A stretch of 64,000 nt of DNA from Salegentibacter sp. 24 (GTDB lineage Bacteria > Bacteroidota > Bacteroidia > Flavobacteriales > Flavobacteriaceae), in the NCBI RefSeq assembly GCF_004362395.1, contig NZ_SNWE01000001.1, positions 62,001 through 126,000 of the forward strand, written 5' to 3'. Below the pieces are notes generated by a model. The model was not told the origin of the DNA. It did no database searches and saw only the letters and a list, made by a program, of their open reading frames with translations. A program made the position numbers and the translations under genes. Each line of letters starts with the position of its first letter. Positions within the stretch are counted from its first letter, which is position 1. Below, piece after piece: positions 27,940 to 36,090 of the stretch.

Positions 27940-29730
27940 ATGCGTACTGCTTTCATATCCTTACTATTATTTTGCTATATCTCAGGTGCCTGGGCACAGT
28001 CTGATATTCTGGCGCGTAATTTTTTTGACCAAGGTGAATTTGAAAAAGCCTTGAAAACCTATGAGCAATTAGTTGAAGAAAACCCACAGAATATTTCCTA
28101 TTTCTTCGGAATGATTGAAAGTCTTCAGCAGTTGGAAAATTTCACCAAAGCGGAACAATTGCTCCAAGAGAAACTAAATAATTCAGCCAATAATCCTACG
28201 CTTTTGATAGAGCTTGGACATAATTATGAACTTCAGCAAAATACCGAAAGGGCAAATCAGTTTTATATAGAAGCTCTCAACGCAGTAGATGCTCGTCCAA
28301 ATTATGCCTATGCGATCGCACGTACATTTCAAAAATATAGTTTGTTGAAAAATGCTGCTGAAACTTATGAAAAGGCGATGCAGTTAAATAATGAGCTTAA
28401 TTACAATTTGCAACTCGCTAGAATTTACGGGGAGCAGGGCAAGACGAAAGAAATGTTCAAGAATTATCTTGAATTAATTGAAGCCAACCCAGATTTCTTC
28501 TCACTTGCCAATCGCGAATTTGGTAAATATATTTCAGAAGATGCTTCAAGCCAAGCAAATACAATTTTTAGAGAATTGCTGCTCACCAAACTTCAACAGA
28601 AACCAATCTTGATCTATAATGAAATGCTTAGCTGGCTTTTTGTACAGGAGAAAGAATACTTAAGAGCATTTTCTCAAGAAAGGGCGATATATAAAAGAGG
28701 TGATAAAAATTTACAAAGCATTTTAAATCTTGCGGTAATGGCCAGGGAAGCTAAAAATTTTGAGGCAGCTGTTGAGATTGTAAATTATGTGATAGAAGAA
28801 GCGCCTTCGGAAAGTATCGTGCTACAGGGAAACCAGTTTTTATTAAAAGTGCAGCTCGAAAACGAAGGTGAAAAAATGTATTCGGAAGTAGAAAAAAAAT
28901 ATCAGGAATTACTGGAGCGTTTTGGAACTGGACTTAACACACTGAATTTACAGATTGATTTTGCAAATTTCCTGGCATTTAAACGAAATAAGAAAGAGGA
29001 AGCCATAGTTTTATTGAAACAACTTTCTGAAAGCGTAAACCGGGATTTTGACAAAGCGATAATAAAAATTAACCTGGCTGATATTTTGGTACTTCAGGAA
29101 AAATTTAACGAAGCACTTATTTATTATTCTCAGGTTCAAAATTTGGTTAAAAATGATCAAATTTCTCAAAATGCTCGCTTTAAGGTAGCTAAAACAAGTT
29201 ATTTTAAGGGAGATTTTGAATGGGCAAAACAACAACTGGATATTTTGAAATCTTCAACTTCCCAGCTTATCGCCAACGATGCCATGGAACTGAGTTTGCT
29301 TATAGAAGACAATTCTATCGGAGATTCAACCCAAACCTCCCTTAAAAAATATGCCCGAGCTGATTTGCTGGCGTTTCAGGAAAAATATTTTGAAGCTATT
29401 GAGCTTTTGGAAGAAATTTTAAATCTGCATAAAGGACAAAAAATAGAAGATCAAGCCTTGCTGAAACAAGCGCGTCTTTTTGAAAAGGTAGGTCAGTTTA
29501 ATAAAGCTGAAAATAATTATCTTGCAATTATTGAAAATTTTAATAAGGATATTCTTGCCGATAATGCCCATTATTATCTTGGAGAATTATATTCGAAAGA
29601 GCTGGAAAATGTAGAGAAAGCAAAGAAGTATTACGAGCAAATAATCTTTAACTTTGCCGATAGTATCTATTTTGTGGAAGCCCGAAAAAAATACCGTGCA
29701 CTTAGAGGAGATTACCAAGAAAACCCTTAA
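27940..29730 (+). CDS. Secreted or periplasmic TPR repeat protein
   Basis: Protein of 596 aa with a signal peptide (cleavage near 'SGAWAQ', residue 20) followed by TPR repeats over almost its whole length, for example 'ALKTYEQLVEENPQN', 'NAAETYEKAMQLNNELNY' and 'AKKYYEQIIFNFADSIYFVEARKKYRAL'. It probably acts as a scaffold in the periplasm; partners are unknown. Its place just before DUF4286-rsmA-mgtE is seen in related genomes to my recollection. 9 bases separate it from the DUF4286 gene. Confidence 0.85.
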   Translation: MRTAFISLLLFCYISGAWAQSDILARNFFDQGEFEKALKTYEQLVEENPQNISYFFGMIESLQQLENFTKAEQLLQEKLNNSANNPTLLIELGHNYELQQNTERANQFYIEALNAVDARPNYAYAIARTFQKYSLLKNAAETYEKAMQLNNELNYNLQLARIYGEQGKTKEMFKNYLELIEANPDFFSLANREFGKYISEDASSQANTIFRELLLTKLQQKPILIYNEMLSWLFVQEKEYLRAFSQERAIYKRGDKNLQSILNLAVMAREAKNFEAAVEIVNYVIEEAPSESIVLQGNQFLLKVQLENEGEKMYSEVEKKYQELLERFGTGLNTLNLQIDFANFLAFKRNKKEEAIVLLKQLSESVNRDFDKAIIKINLADILVLQEKFNEALIYYSQVQNLVKNDQISQNARFKVAKTSYFKGDFEWAKQQLDILKSSTSQLIANDAMELSLLIEDNSIGDSTQTSLKKYARADLLAFQEKYFEAIELLEEILNLHKGQKIEDQALLKQARLFEKVGQFNKAENNYLAIIENFNKDILADNAHYYLGELYSKELENVEKAKKYYEQIIFNFADSIYFVEARKKYRALRGDYQENP

Positions 29731-29739
29731 TATATCAAT

Positions 29740-30048
29740 ATGTACATATACAACGTAACGATAAATGTAGAAGAAGCTATTCACGAAGATTGGGTAAAAT
29801 GGATGAAAGAAGAACATATTCCTGAAATGTTACATACTGGAAAGTTTAATAAAGCTTTAATGACGCGAGTGATGGTAACCGAAGCTATGGGCGGGATCAC
29901 CTATTCTATTCAATATACAGCTGAAAATAGGGCTGAACTAGAGAAATATTATAAAGAAGATGCCGAAAGGTTAAGGGCAAAGGGAAAGGCGTTTGAAGGA
30001 AAGTTTGTGGCTTTTAGGACCGAAATGCAGGTGATTAGCGAGCAGTAG
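29740..30048 (+). CDS. DUF4286 family protein
   Basis: Small 102-aa protein with a ferredoxin-like fold expected from the family. 'YIYNVTINVEEAIHEDWVKWMKEEHIPEML' is the characteristic N-terminal segment, and 'GKFVAFRTEMQ' is near the end. Function unknown. It sits 9 bases after the TPR gene and 3 bases before rsmA, so it is part of this operon. Confidence 0.85.
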   Translation: MYIYNVTINVEEAIHEDWVKWMKEEHIPEMLHTGKFNKALMTRVMVTEAMGGITYSIQYTAENRAELEKYYKEDAERLRAKGKAFEGKFVAFRTEMQVISEQ

Positions 30049-30051
30049 TTT

Positions 30052-30882
30052 ATGGGAAAGTATAAGAAAAAAGTCAGAGCTCAGAAGTCAGAGGATGGAG
30101 AGGTAAGAGCAAAAAAGCAACTTGGGCAACATTTTTTAACAGATGAGAGTGTGGCTAAGCAAATAGCCGAAACTCTCAGTTTTAAAGGTTATAATAAAGT
30201 TTTGGAAATTGGGCCCGGCATGGGGGTATTAACCAAATATTTGCTGGCGCAAAATACTGAAGTTCATGTAATAGAGATTGACGCTGAAAGTGTGGCTTAT
30301 CTTCAAGAACATTATCCGCAGCTGGAAGATAGGATTCATCAAAATGATTTTCTTAAATACCATTTAGGTTCGCTTTTCCGCAATGAGACCTTCGCCGTAA
30401 TTGGTAACTTCCCTTACAATATTTCAACACAAATTGTTTTTAAAGTTTTAGAGTTAAAACATCAAATTCCGGAATTTTCGGGAATGTTTCAAAAAGAGGT
30501 CGCCCTTCGAATTTGTGGAAAAGAAGGCAATAAAACCTACGGAATCCTTTCGGTTTTAGTACAGGCATTTTTTGAAGCCGAATATTTATTTACCGTGCCG
30601 GCTTCTGTGTTTAATCCCCCACCAAAAGTAGAAAGCGGAGTGCTTCGGTTAACCCGGAAACAAAATTTTAACCTTCCTTGTGATGAGAAATTGTTTTTTA
30701 GGGTGGTGAAGACCGCTTTTCAGCAGCGTAGAAAGACGATGCGTAATAGTTTAAAAAATTTAGATTTACCTGATAATTTAAGGGAAGATACTATATTTGA
30801 TAAACGTCCTGAGCAACTCGGATTCCAGGAATTTATAGATTTGACCCTTAAAATACAGCCCTATGCAGTTTCAAATCAGTAA
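30052..30882 (+). CDS. rsmA: 16S rRNA dimethyladenosine transferase RsmA (KsgA)
   Basis: Dimethylates two adjacent adenines near the 3' end of 16S rRNA during 30S maturation. 276 aa: '[18 protein letters not shown]', SAM motif '[16 protein letters not shown]', catalytic '[10 protein letters not shown]' (NFPY in place of NPPY/NLPY), and '[18 protein letters not shown]'. The first 20 residues are basic and poorly conserved. The last 20 bases overlap mgtE. Confidence 0.97.
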   Translation: MGKYKKKVRAQKSEDGEVRAKKQLGQHFLTDESVAKQIAETLSFKGYNKVLEIGPGMGVLTKYLLAQNTEVHVIEIDAESVAYLQEHYPQLEDRIHQNDFLKYHLGSLFRNETFAVIGNFPYNISTQIVFKVLELKHQIPEFSGMFQKEVALRICGKEGNKTYGILSVLVQAFFEAEYLFTVPASVFNPPPKVESGVLRLTRKQNFNLPCDEKLFFRVVKTAFQQRRKTMRNSLKNLDLPDNLREDTIFDKRPEQLGFQEFIDLTLKIQPYAVSNQ

Positions 30883-32212
30883 CGAGTTAATTGAGAAATT
30901 ACAGTTTCTCATTGAGCATCAGAATAATGAGGAATTGTTATTGCACCTTGAAGACGTGCACCACGCCGATATCGCTGAAATTTTAACAGAACTTTCCTTA
31001 GAAGAAGCCACGTATATAGTTAAGCTATTAGATAGTCAGAAGACGGCTGAAGCTTTAATGGAACTGGAAGAAGGAGTACGGGAACGTATTTTGGATACAC
31101 TTTCGGCTAAAGAGATTGCAGAAGAGCTGGAAGAAATGGACACCGATGATGCAGCAGATATCATTTCGGAACTTTCTCCTGAACGCCAACAAAATGTTAT
31201 TGCCGAACTCCTAGACGAGGAACATGCCGATAATATTGTGGAACTGCTTCGCTACGACGAAGATTCGGCCGGCGGACTTATGGCAAAAGAACTTGTAAAA
31301 GTGAACGAAAACTGGAGTGTGACCGGTTGTATGACGGAAATGCGCGAACAAGCTGAAAATGTGACCCGTGTACATTCCATTTATGTAGTAGACGATAAGA
31401 ATAAACTAAAAGGTCGACTTTCACTTAAAGATTTACTTACCGCTCCCAGCCACGCCAATATTCAGGATGTGTATATTCCGCAGGTGGATTATGTAACTGT
31501 TCATACGGAAGGTGAAGAAGTAGCACGGGTCATGCAGAAATATGACCTGGAAGCTATTCCGGTAGTAGATGAAATGGGACGATTGGTGGGAAGGATTACT
31601 ATTGATGATATTGTGGATTTTATAAAAGAAGAGGCTGAAAAAGATTACCAGATGGCTTCCGGTATTTCTGAATCTGTAGAAGCCGATGACAGTCTATGGA
31701 GATTAACAAGGGCACGCTTACCATGGCTGGTTCTTGGGCTTTTTGGTGGCCTGGGCAGTGTTTATATAATGAAAGGTTTTGAAGGCGCCCTGGAACAGTT
31801 TCCTATTTTATTCTTTTTTACGCCTTTAATTGCTGCCATGGCTGGAAATGTCGGTGTGCAATCAAGTGCTATTATAGTACAGGGACTCGCAAACGACAAT
31901 TTAAGAGGAAGTTTATTACAGCGTTTAATCAAAGAGGTTGGCCTTAGCTTAATTAATGGGGTCGCTTTGGGGATTCTAGTTATGCTTTTTGGTTACATTG
32001 TTGGTCAGGACCAATTAGTAAGCCTTACCATCGCCACATCTTTACTTTCCGTCATTATAGTCGCCGCTTTAGTGGGAACTTTTGTGCCAATAATTCTAAA
32101 CAAACAAGGTATTGATCCTGCGATTGCAACCGGACCATTTATTACCACCAGTAATGATATCTTCGGAATTTTTCTTTTTTTCTATATTTCTAAATTGGTA
32201 CTTGGTTTTTAA
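30863..32212 (+). CDS. mgtE: Magnesium transporter MgtE
   Basis: Mg2+ channel/transporter of 449 aa: acidic N-terminal superhelical domain ('[18 protein letters not shown]'), a pair of CBS domains (about 135-255: '[26 protein letters not shown]', '[26 protein letters not shown]'), then five membrane helices. The '[16 protein letters not shown]' and '[19 protein letters not shown]' segments line the pore. The N-domain and CBS sense cytoplasmic Mg2+. Starts inside the end of rsmA. Confidence 0.97.
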   Translation: MQFQISNELIEKLQFLIEHQNNEELLLHLEDVHHADIAEILTELSLEEATYIVKLLDSQKTAEALMELEEGVRERILDTLSAKEIAEELEEMDTDDAADIISELSPERQQNVIAELLDEEHADNIVELLRYDEDSAGGLMAKELVKVNENWSVTGCMTEMREQAENVTRVHSIYVVDDKNKLKGRLSLKDLLTAPSHANIQDVYIPQVDYVTVHTEGEEVARVMQKYDLEAIPVVDEMGRLVGRITIDDIVDFIKEEAEKDYQMASGISESVEADDSLWRLTRARLPWLVLGLFGGLGSVYIMKGFEGALEQFPILFFFTPLIAAMAGNVGVQSSAIIVQGLANDNLRGSLLQRLIKEVGLSLINGVALGILVMLFGYIVGQDQLVSLTIATSLLSVIIVAALVGTFVPIILNKQGIDPAIATGPFITTSNDIFGIFLFFYISKLVLGF

Positions 32213-32593
32213 CTAAAAGGCTTGAAGCTTTATGTTTTAAAAATCATTCTTTAACTTTGTTTTTTCGAAATTTAATTAACCTGGAAAGAACCAAACATAG
32301 GCTTTCGGAATTGTTTGTAATAATCACCCTGAATTTATTTAAAAGCTTGACCCAATATTATTAGGGTCGGTAATGAAATGATATATTTAAAAATATGTTC
32401 AGCTTGGTGAAGAAAGGCCATTTTATAAAACCTTGGATAAATTTTTTCTAGTGGAAAAAATATGAAACCGTCTTCAATTCAGCAAAAATATTCTATTTAT
32501 CAGACCTAGTTTTCTTGTAATGAGGAAAAGTCACTAACAAAGCTTTTCCTGACGGACGTTTATTTTAAAAATTAAAAACTCAAAATTAGTGCA
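32213..32593. other. Intergenic region, no gene seen
   Basis: AT-rich spacer after mgtE. It holds a 5-bp GACCC/GGGTC hairpin with an AT-rich 10-base loop (32349-32368) and nothing else I can name. No coding frame is convincing. Confidence 0.45.
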
Positions 32594-33574
32594 ATGATTA
32601 TTTTACATTCAGATACCAATCACCCAACTTTAATCAAGCAACTGGATAAGGCAGGTCATCATAATATTGAAGGTTTTACCCAATCCCGGGAGGAAACACT
32701 GGAAAATCAACATTTATATGATGGGATCGTCATTAGAAGCCGCTATACCATAGATCGTGAATTTATTGATGCCGCTCCGAATTTAAAATTTATAGCCAGG
32801 GTAGGAGCAGGCCTTGAAAACATTGATGTAGATTATGCCAGAGAACACGGAATCACCTTATTTTCCGCTCCTGAAGGAAACCGAAATGCTGTTGGTGAAC
32901 ACACCCTAGCTATGTTGCTCTCCCTTTTTAACAGATTGAATAAAGCCGATAGGGAAGTACGTGAGGGCCTTTGGCACCGAGAAGAGAATCGTGGTTTGGA
33001 ATTAGACGGGAAAACCGTTGGAATTGTAGGTTATGGTAATATGGGAAAAGCTTTTGCTAAAAAGCTACGCGGTTTTGATGTCGAGGTGATCTGTTATGAC
33101 ATTAAAGACGGTTTAGGCGATGAAAATGTACGTCAGGTCTCATTGAAGGAATTTCGAGAAAAAAGTGATGTCGTTAGCTTGCATACTCCTTGGACGCCTG
33201 AAACTGATCAAATGGTCAACAGGGAATTTATAGATGCCTATAGAAAACCTTTCTGGTTTATAAATACCGCCCGAGGAAAGAACGTGGTTACTGCAGATCT
33301 TGTAGATGCTTTAAAAGACGGTCGAGTTCTTGGTGCGGGTCTTGATGTTTTGGAATATGAAAAGGCTTCCTTCGAGAGTCTTTTTTCCAATAAAAAGAAT
33401 GTTTCTTTAAGTATAGAAAACCAGATTCCTGATGCTATGCGGGAACTAATGTTTTTAAATAACGTGATTTTAAGTCCTCATGTTGCAGGTTGGACCAAAG
33501 AATCCCACGAGCGTCTGGCCAGTGTTATCGCTGGTAAGATCATAAATAAATTTGGAAAAGGGGAAGAGAAGTAA
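32594..33574 (+). CDS. D-2-hydroxyacid dehydrogenase (phosphoglycerate dehydrogenase-like)
   Basis: NAD-dependent D-2-hydroxyacid dehydrogenase, 326 aa. 'FIARVGAGLENIDVDYAREHGI' and 'NAVGEHTLAMLLSLFNRL' lead to the Rossmann loop 'VGIVGYGNMGKAFA'. The catalytic Arg ('INTARGKNV'), Glu ('GAGLDVLEYE') and His ('LSPHVAGWTKES') are all present. It lacks the C-terminal ACT domain of long SerA. Often annotated as D-3-phosphoglycerate dehydrogenase, but no other serine genes are next to it, so the substrate is open. It is monocistronic, with a terminator after it. Confidence 0.88.
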   Translation: MIILHSDTNHPTLIKQLDKAGHHNIEGFTQSREETLENQHLYDGIVIRSRYTIDREFIDAAPNLKFIARVGAGLENIDVDYAREHGITLFSAPEGNRNAVGEHTLAMLLSLFNRLNKADREVREGLWHREENRGLELDGKTVGIVGYGNMGKAFAKKLRGFDVEVICYDIKDGLGDENVRQVSLKEFREKSDVVSLHTPWTPETDQMVNREFIDAYRKPFWFINTARGKNVVTADLVDALKDGRVLGAGLDVLEYEKASFESLFSNKKNVSLSIENQIPDAMRELMFLNNVILSPHVAGWTKESHERLASVIAGKIINKFGKGEEK

Positions 33575-33598
33575 GCAGTTCTTTTGCATAGATAATTT

Positions 33599-33632
33599 AA
33601 ACCTCACAAATTCGACTTGTGAGGTTTTTTCG
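33599..33632 (+). terminator. Rho-independent terminator after the hydroxyacid dehydrogenase gene
   Basis: AACCTCACAA pairs with TTGTGAGGTT across a 7-base loop, followed by TTTTT. Ten-bp perfect stem, 24 bases after the stop codon. Confidence 0.9.
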
Positions 33633-33760
33633 TGACAGAAAGTATAAAAAACACGCTATCTTTCTCAATATATAATCCTAAGTTTAGATCTTGATCGAAA
33701 AAGAATATTTAAAAACTTTTTCCTAAATATCCTAATTTCAGGAAAAGTAATTCAGATATT

Positions 33761-34147
33761 ATGAAAAAAAGAGTCACGGGTATTGGTGGTGTTTTCTTTA
33801 AAGCCAAAGACCCGAAAGCAATAAAAAAATGGTATAATCAACATTTGGGTTTAAATACCGACAGGTGGGGATGCACTTTTTGGTGGATAGATGAAAACGG
33901 GAATAAATGCTCCACCCAATGGAGCCCTTTTAAAGAAAATACTGAACACTTTCAGCCTTCTGAAAAAGATTTTATGATGAATTACCGGGTGGAGAACCTG
34001 GAGGAATTGCTGGAAACTTTAAAGGCAGAAGGTGTCAAAGTTATTGATGAAATTCAGAAAGTGGAAGAAGGAAAATTCGGGTGGATAATAGACCTGGAAG
34101 GAAATAAAATTGAACTCTGGGAACCTAACGACAAAGCGTTTCTTTAA
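33761..34147 (+). CDS. VOC (glyoxalase/bleomycin-resistance fold) family protein
   Basis: 128-aa single VOC unit, of the kind that forms metal-dependent enzymes or binding proteins as a dimer. 'GIGGVFFKAKDPKAIKKWYNQHLGL' is the first beta-alpha module; 'FGWIIDLEGNKIELWEPND' is the second, with the metal-binding Glu in 'IELWEP'. Substrate unknown. It lies alone between a terminator and the arsenic-type module. Confidence 0.88.
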   Translation: MKKRVTGIGGVFFKAKDPKAIKKWYNQHLGLNTDRWGCTFWWIDENGNKCSTQWSPFKENTEHFQPSEKDFMMNYRVENLEELLETLKAEGVKVIDEIQKVEEGKFGWIIDLEGNKIELWEPNDKAFL

Positions 34148-34208
34148 ATAATTTTTTTTTGGATCGCAACTTAAAAAACAACTACATCTTCTTTTTTTTA
34201 ATTGTTAA

Positions 34209-34228
34209 ATATCGTAATATTGCGATAT
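34209..34228 (+). promoter_or_regulatory. ArsR/SmtB-type operator-like palindrome
   Basis: ATATCGtAATATTgCGATAT is a 20-bp near-perfect palindrome with only one mismatched (T/G) pair, 16 bases before the ATG of the DUF6428 gene. Its size and AT-rich dyad resemble sites bound by ArsR/SmtB repressors. No such regulator is encoded in this window. Confidence 0.6.
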
Positions 34229-34244
34229 AGTAATATAATGGGTT

Positions 34245-34730
34245 ATGAAAACACTAGAATTATTTGATTTACTGAATCAACATACGGATAAACCTTTGTT
34301 GTTTGAGTATACTTCTAACCTGCTGGTTGGTGCAAATTATCATATTACCGAAGTAAAGCATTTAAAAATAGACTCGGTAGATTGTGGTGGGGGAGTCGAT
34401 ACTTGGAATGAAACTATTATTCAGCTTTGGGAAAGCCCGGAAGAAAATGGCAAAACCGAGTTTATGATGGTATCTAAAGCTTTATCGATTTTAGATAAAG
34501 TAGGACAAATGAAAGCTTACGATTTAGAGTCCGAGGTAAAGTTCGAGTATGGTAATCCAAATTTCCATACTGCTCAATTGCTAGTATCCGGTTTTATTAT
34601 TAAAAACGGAAGTTTATTGATCAAGTTAGACATACACCCAACTGATTGTAAGGCGAAAGAAACCTGTGGGGTAAGTCAACCGGATCAGGTGAGTGTAGCC
34701 CAATGTTTACCCGAGAATGGCTGTTGTTAG
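34245..34730 (+). CDS. DUF6428 family protein (arsenic-locus associated)
   Basis: 161 aa, unknown biochemical role. I recognise the family as one usually found between arsR and an arsenate reductase in Bacteroidota. The tail is Cys-rich: 'CKAKETCGVSQP' and a final 'ENGCC', which could bind arsenite or metal. An ArsR-like palindrome lies directly upstream and an arsenate reductase gene 95 bases downstream. The family call is moderate; the arsenic link is from context. Confidence 0.75.
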   Translation: MKTLELFDLLNQHTDKPLLFEYTSNLLVGANYHITEVKHLKIDSVDCGGGVDTWNETIIQLWESPEENGKTEFMMVSKALSILDKVGQMKAYDLESEVKFEYGNPNFHTAQLLVSGFIIKNGSLLIKLDIHPTDCKAKETCGVSQPDQVSVAQCLPENGCC

Positions 34731-34825
34731 CTTCTTATTAAAGGGTCAAACCTAGCAACCTTAATTTTAGTTCAGTTGGAACCTTGTGTGCCTTTTGGTT
34801 CCGAGGTTCATTAAATATCATTTTT

Positions 34826-35242
34826 ATGAAAAACGTACTTGTACTTTGTACCGGAAATTCCTGTAGAAGCCAAATGGCTCATGGATATTTAGAGCATTTT
34901 GGCAGAGATAAGGCTCAGATTTATAGCGCGGGTATTGAGATCCATGGTTTAAATGAAAGAGCTGTGGCGATAATGGACAAGGATGGGTTAGATATTTCGA
35001 ATCACACCAGTAACCACGTAGACGAGTATATAAAAGTAAATTTCGACTTTATTATCACGGTCTGCGACCATGCAAACGAGAACTGCCCTTATATACCTTC
35101 CAAAAAAGCAATAAGAGTACATCAGAATTTTAAAGATCCTTCTAAAGTAGATGGGTCTGAAGAAGAAATTCAGCAAGCATTTAAAACTATCAGGAATGAA
35201 ATTAAAACCTGGTGTAAAAAATTTGTCAATGATAATTTATAA
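34826..35242 (+). CDS. arsC: Arsenate reductase ArsC (thioredoxin-type, low-MW phosphatase fold)
   Basis: Reduces arsenate to arsenite. 138 aa from ATG 34826; an upstream GTG adds 14 unrelated residues. The P-loop is C8-TGNSC-R14-S (CX5R). The two shuttle cysteines are Cys80 and Cys87 in 'TVCDHANENCPYIP', spaced exactly as Cys82/Cys89 in the Bacillus enzyme, so the disulfide cascade is intact. No arsenite exporter (ArsB/Acr3) or ArsR is adjacent. A GGAACC/GGTTCC inverted repeat (34778-34802) sits upstream. Confidence 0.92.
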   Translation: MKNVLVLCTGNSCRSQMAHGYLEHFGRDKAQIYSAGIEIHGLNERAVAIMDKDGLDISNHTSNHVDEYIKVNFDFIITVCDHANENCPYIPSKKAIRVHQNFKDPSKVDGSEEEIQQAFKTIRNEIKTWCKKFVNDNL

Positions 35243-35251
35243 AACAAAAAA

Positions 35252-35320
35252 ACTGTTTGATAATTTCCAGATGTATATCTCTGAAACAAGTTCAGAATAA
35301 TGCGGGAATTATCAAACAGT
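35252..35320 (-). terminator. Long nested inverted repeat, probable terminator of the minus-strand SDR gene
   Basis: A 17-bp stem (35252-35268 with 35304-35320, one G-U pair) encloses two smaller hairpins, AGAT-gtat-ATCT and CTGAA-acaag-TTCAG. On the minus strand the stem is followed by TTTTTTTGTTTT, as a terminator should be, 30 bases after the stop of the SDR gene. The elaborate loop is unusual for a simple terminator; see findings. Confidence 0.65.
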
Positions 35321-35349
35321 ACTTATTAAAAAGTTATTTCGGAACTTTT

Positions 35350-36000
35350 TTAATTATTTTGGCTCAATTCTATAAGCGCGGATTTTATGGACTCTTCTCC
35401 TTCTAGCGCCTGAAATGCCATATTTTTTCCTAGGGGATCAGCAAGGCACATAACTAATAGAAAAGCCACATCATCACGTGAAATTTCTCCATTTTCTTCT
35501 AGCTTAGGGGCAAGTTTTACTTTAGCAAGTCCCATATCATCAGTAAGTCGGCCGGGCTGAACAATGGTATAAACAATTCCGCTATCTACTAGGTAGTCAT
35601 CGGCTTCTTTTTTAGCCCTAAGGTAATGTTCCAGATCCCCTCCTTCTTCAGGTTTATCAGTTCCCATAGCGCTGAGCATAATGAATTTTTTTACATTAAA
35701 TTTCTTAGCGGCATCTACCATTTTTTTAGCGCCTTCTTGGTCAACAGCGGTAGTTTTGTCGGGGCCTGTGCTACCCCCAGAACCAGCGGCAAAAATTACG
35801 CGGTCTACTCCTTTAAATGCATGTTCTACATCTCCTTCAAGATCTGCCATCACACTCTCAACCTCCATATCGTCAAAGATTTGCTTTTGTTCCTCTTTAA
35901 GAATCATGGCAATAGGTTTAAAGTTTTCCGTATTATTTAAAATTTCAATGACCCTTTTTCCTGTTTGTCCGGTTGAACCGGCTATCAATATCTTTTCCAT
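35350..36000 (-). CDS. NAD(P)-binding atypical SDR family protein
   Basis: 216 aa, atypical short-chain dehydrogenase (NmrA/YwnB-like). N-terminal nucleotide loop 'ILIAGSTGQTGKRVIEIL' (GxxGxxG), 'VIFAAGSGGSTGPDKTTAVDQEGAKKMVDAA', 'FIMLSAMGTDKPEEGG' and 'YTIVQPGRLTDD'. It lacks the classic YxxxK catalytic pair in the usual place, so it may be a redox sensor or an isomerase-type member. It ends in a possible terminator and follows the OlsF-like gene on the same strand after 90 bases. Confidence 0.85.
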   Translation of the reverse strand: MEKILIAGSTGQTGKRVIEILNNTENFKPIAMILKEEQKQIFDDMEVESVMADLEGDVEHAFKGVDRVIFAAGSGGSTGPDKTTAVDQEGAKKMVDAAKKFNVKKFIMLSAMGTDKPEEGGDLEHYLRAKKEADDYLVDSGIVYTIVQPGRLTDDMGLAKVKLAPKLEENGEISRDDVAFLLVMCLADPLGKNMAFQALEGEESIKSALIELSQNN

Positions 36001-36090
36001 TTTTCCTAAATTTTTTAATCAGTTTTGAAGATAAGGATGAATTTAAAAACCTTCATAATGAATACTTCAGAATAACATGAAATTAACAGC

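Noticed and set aside
34778-34802. GGAACC/GGTTCC inverted repeat as a terminator between the DUF6428 gene and arsC
   Set aside because: Stem is only 6 bp with a 13-base loop and no T-run follows.
35626-36028. Plus-strand frames antisense to the SDR gene
   Set aside because: Shadows of the SDR gene; composition is low-complexity and no promoter is seen.
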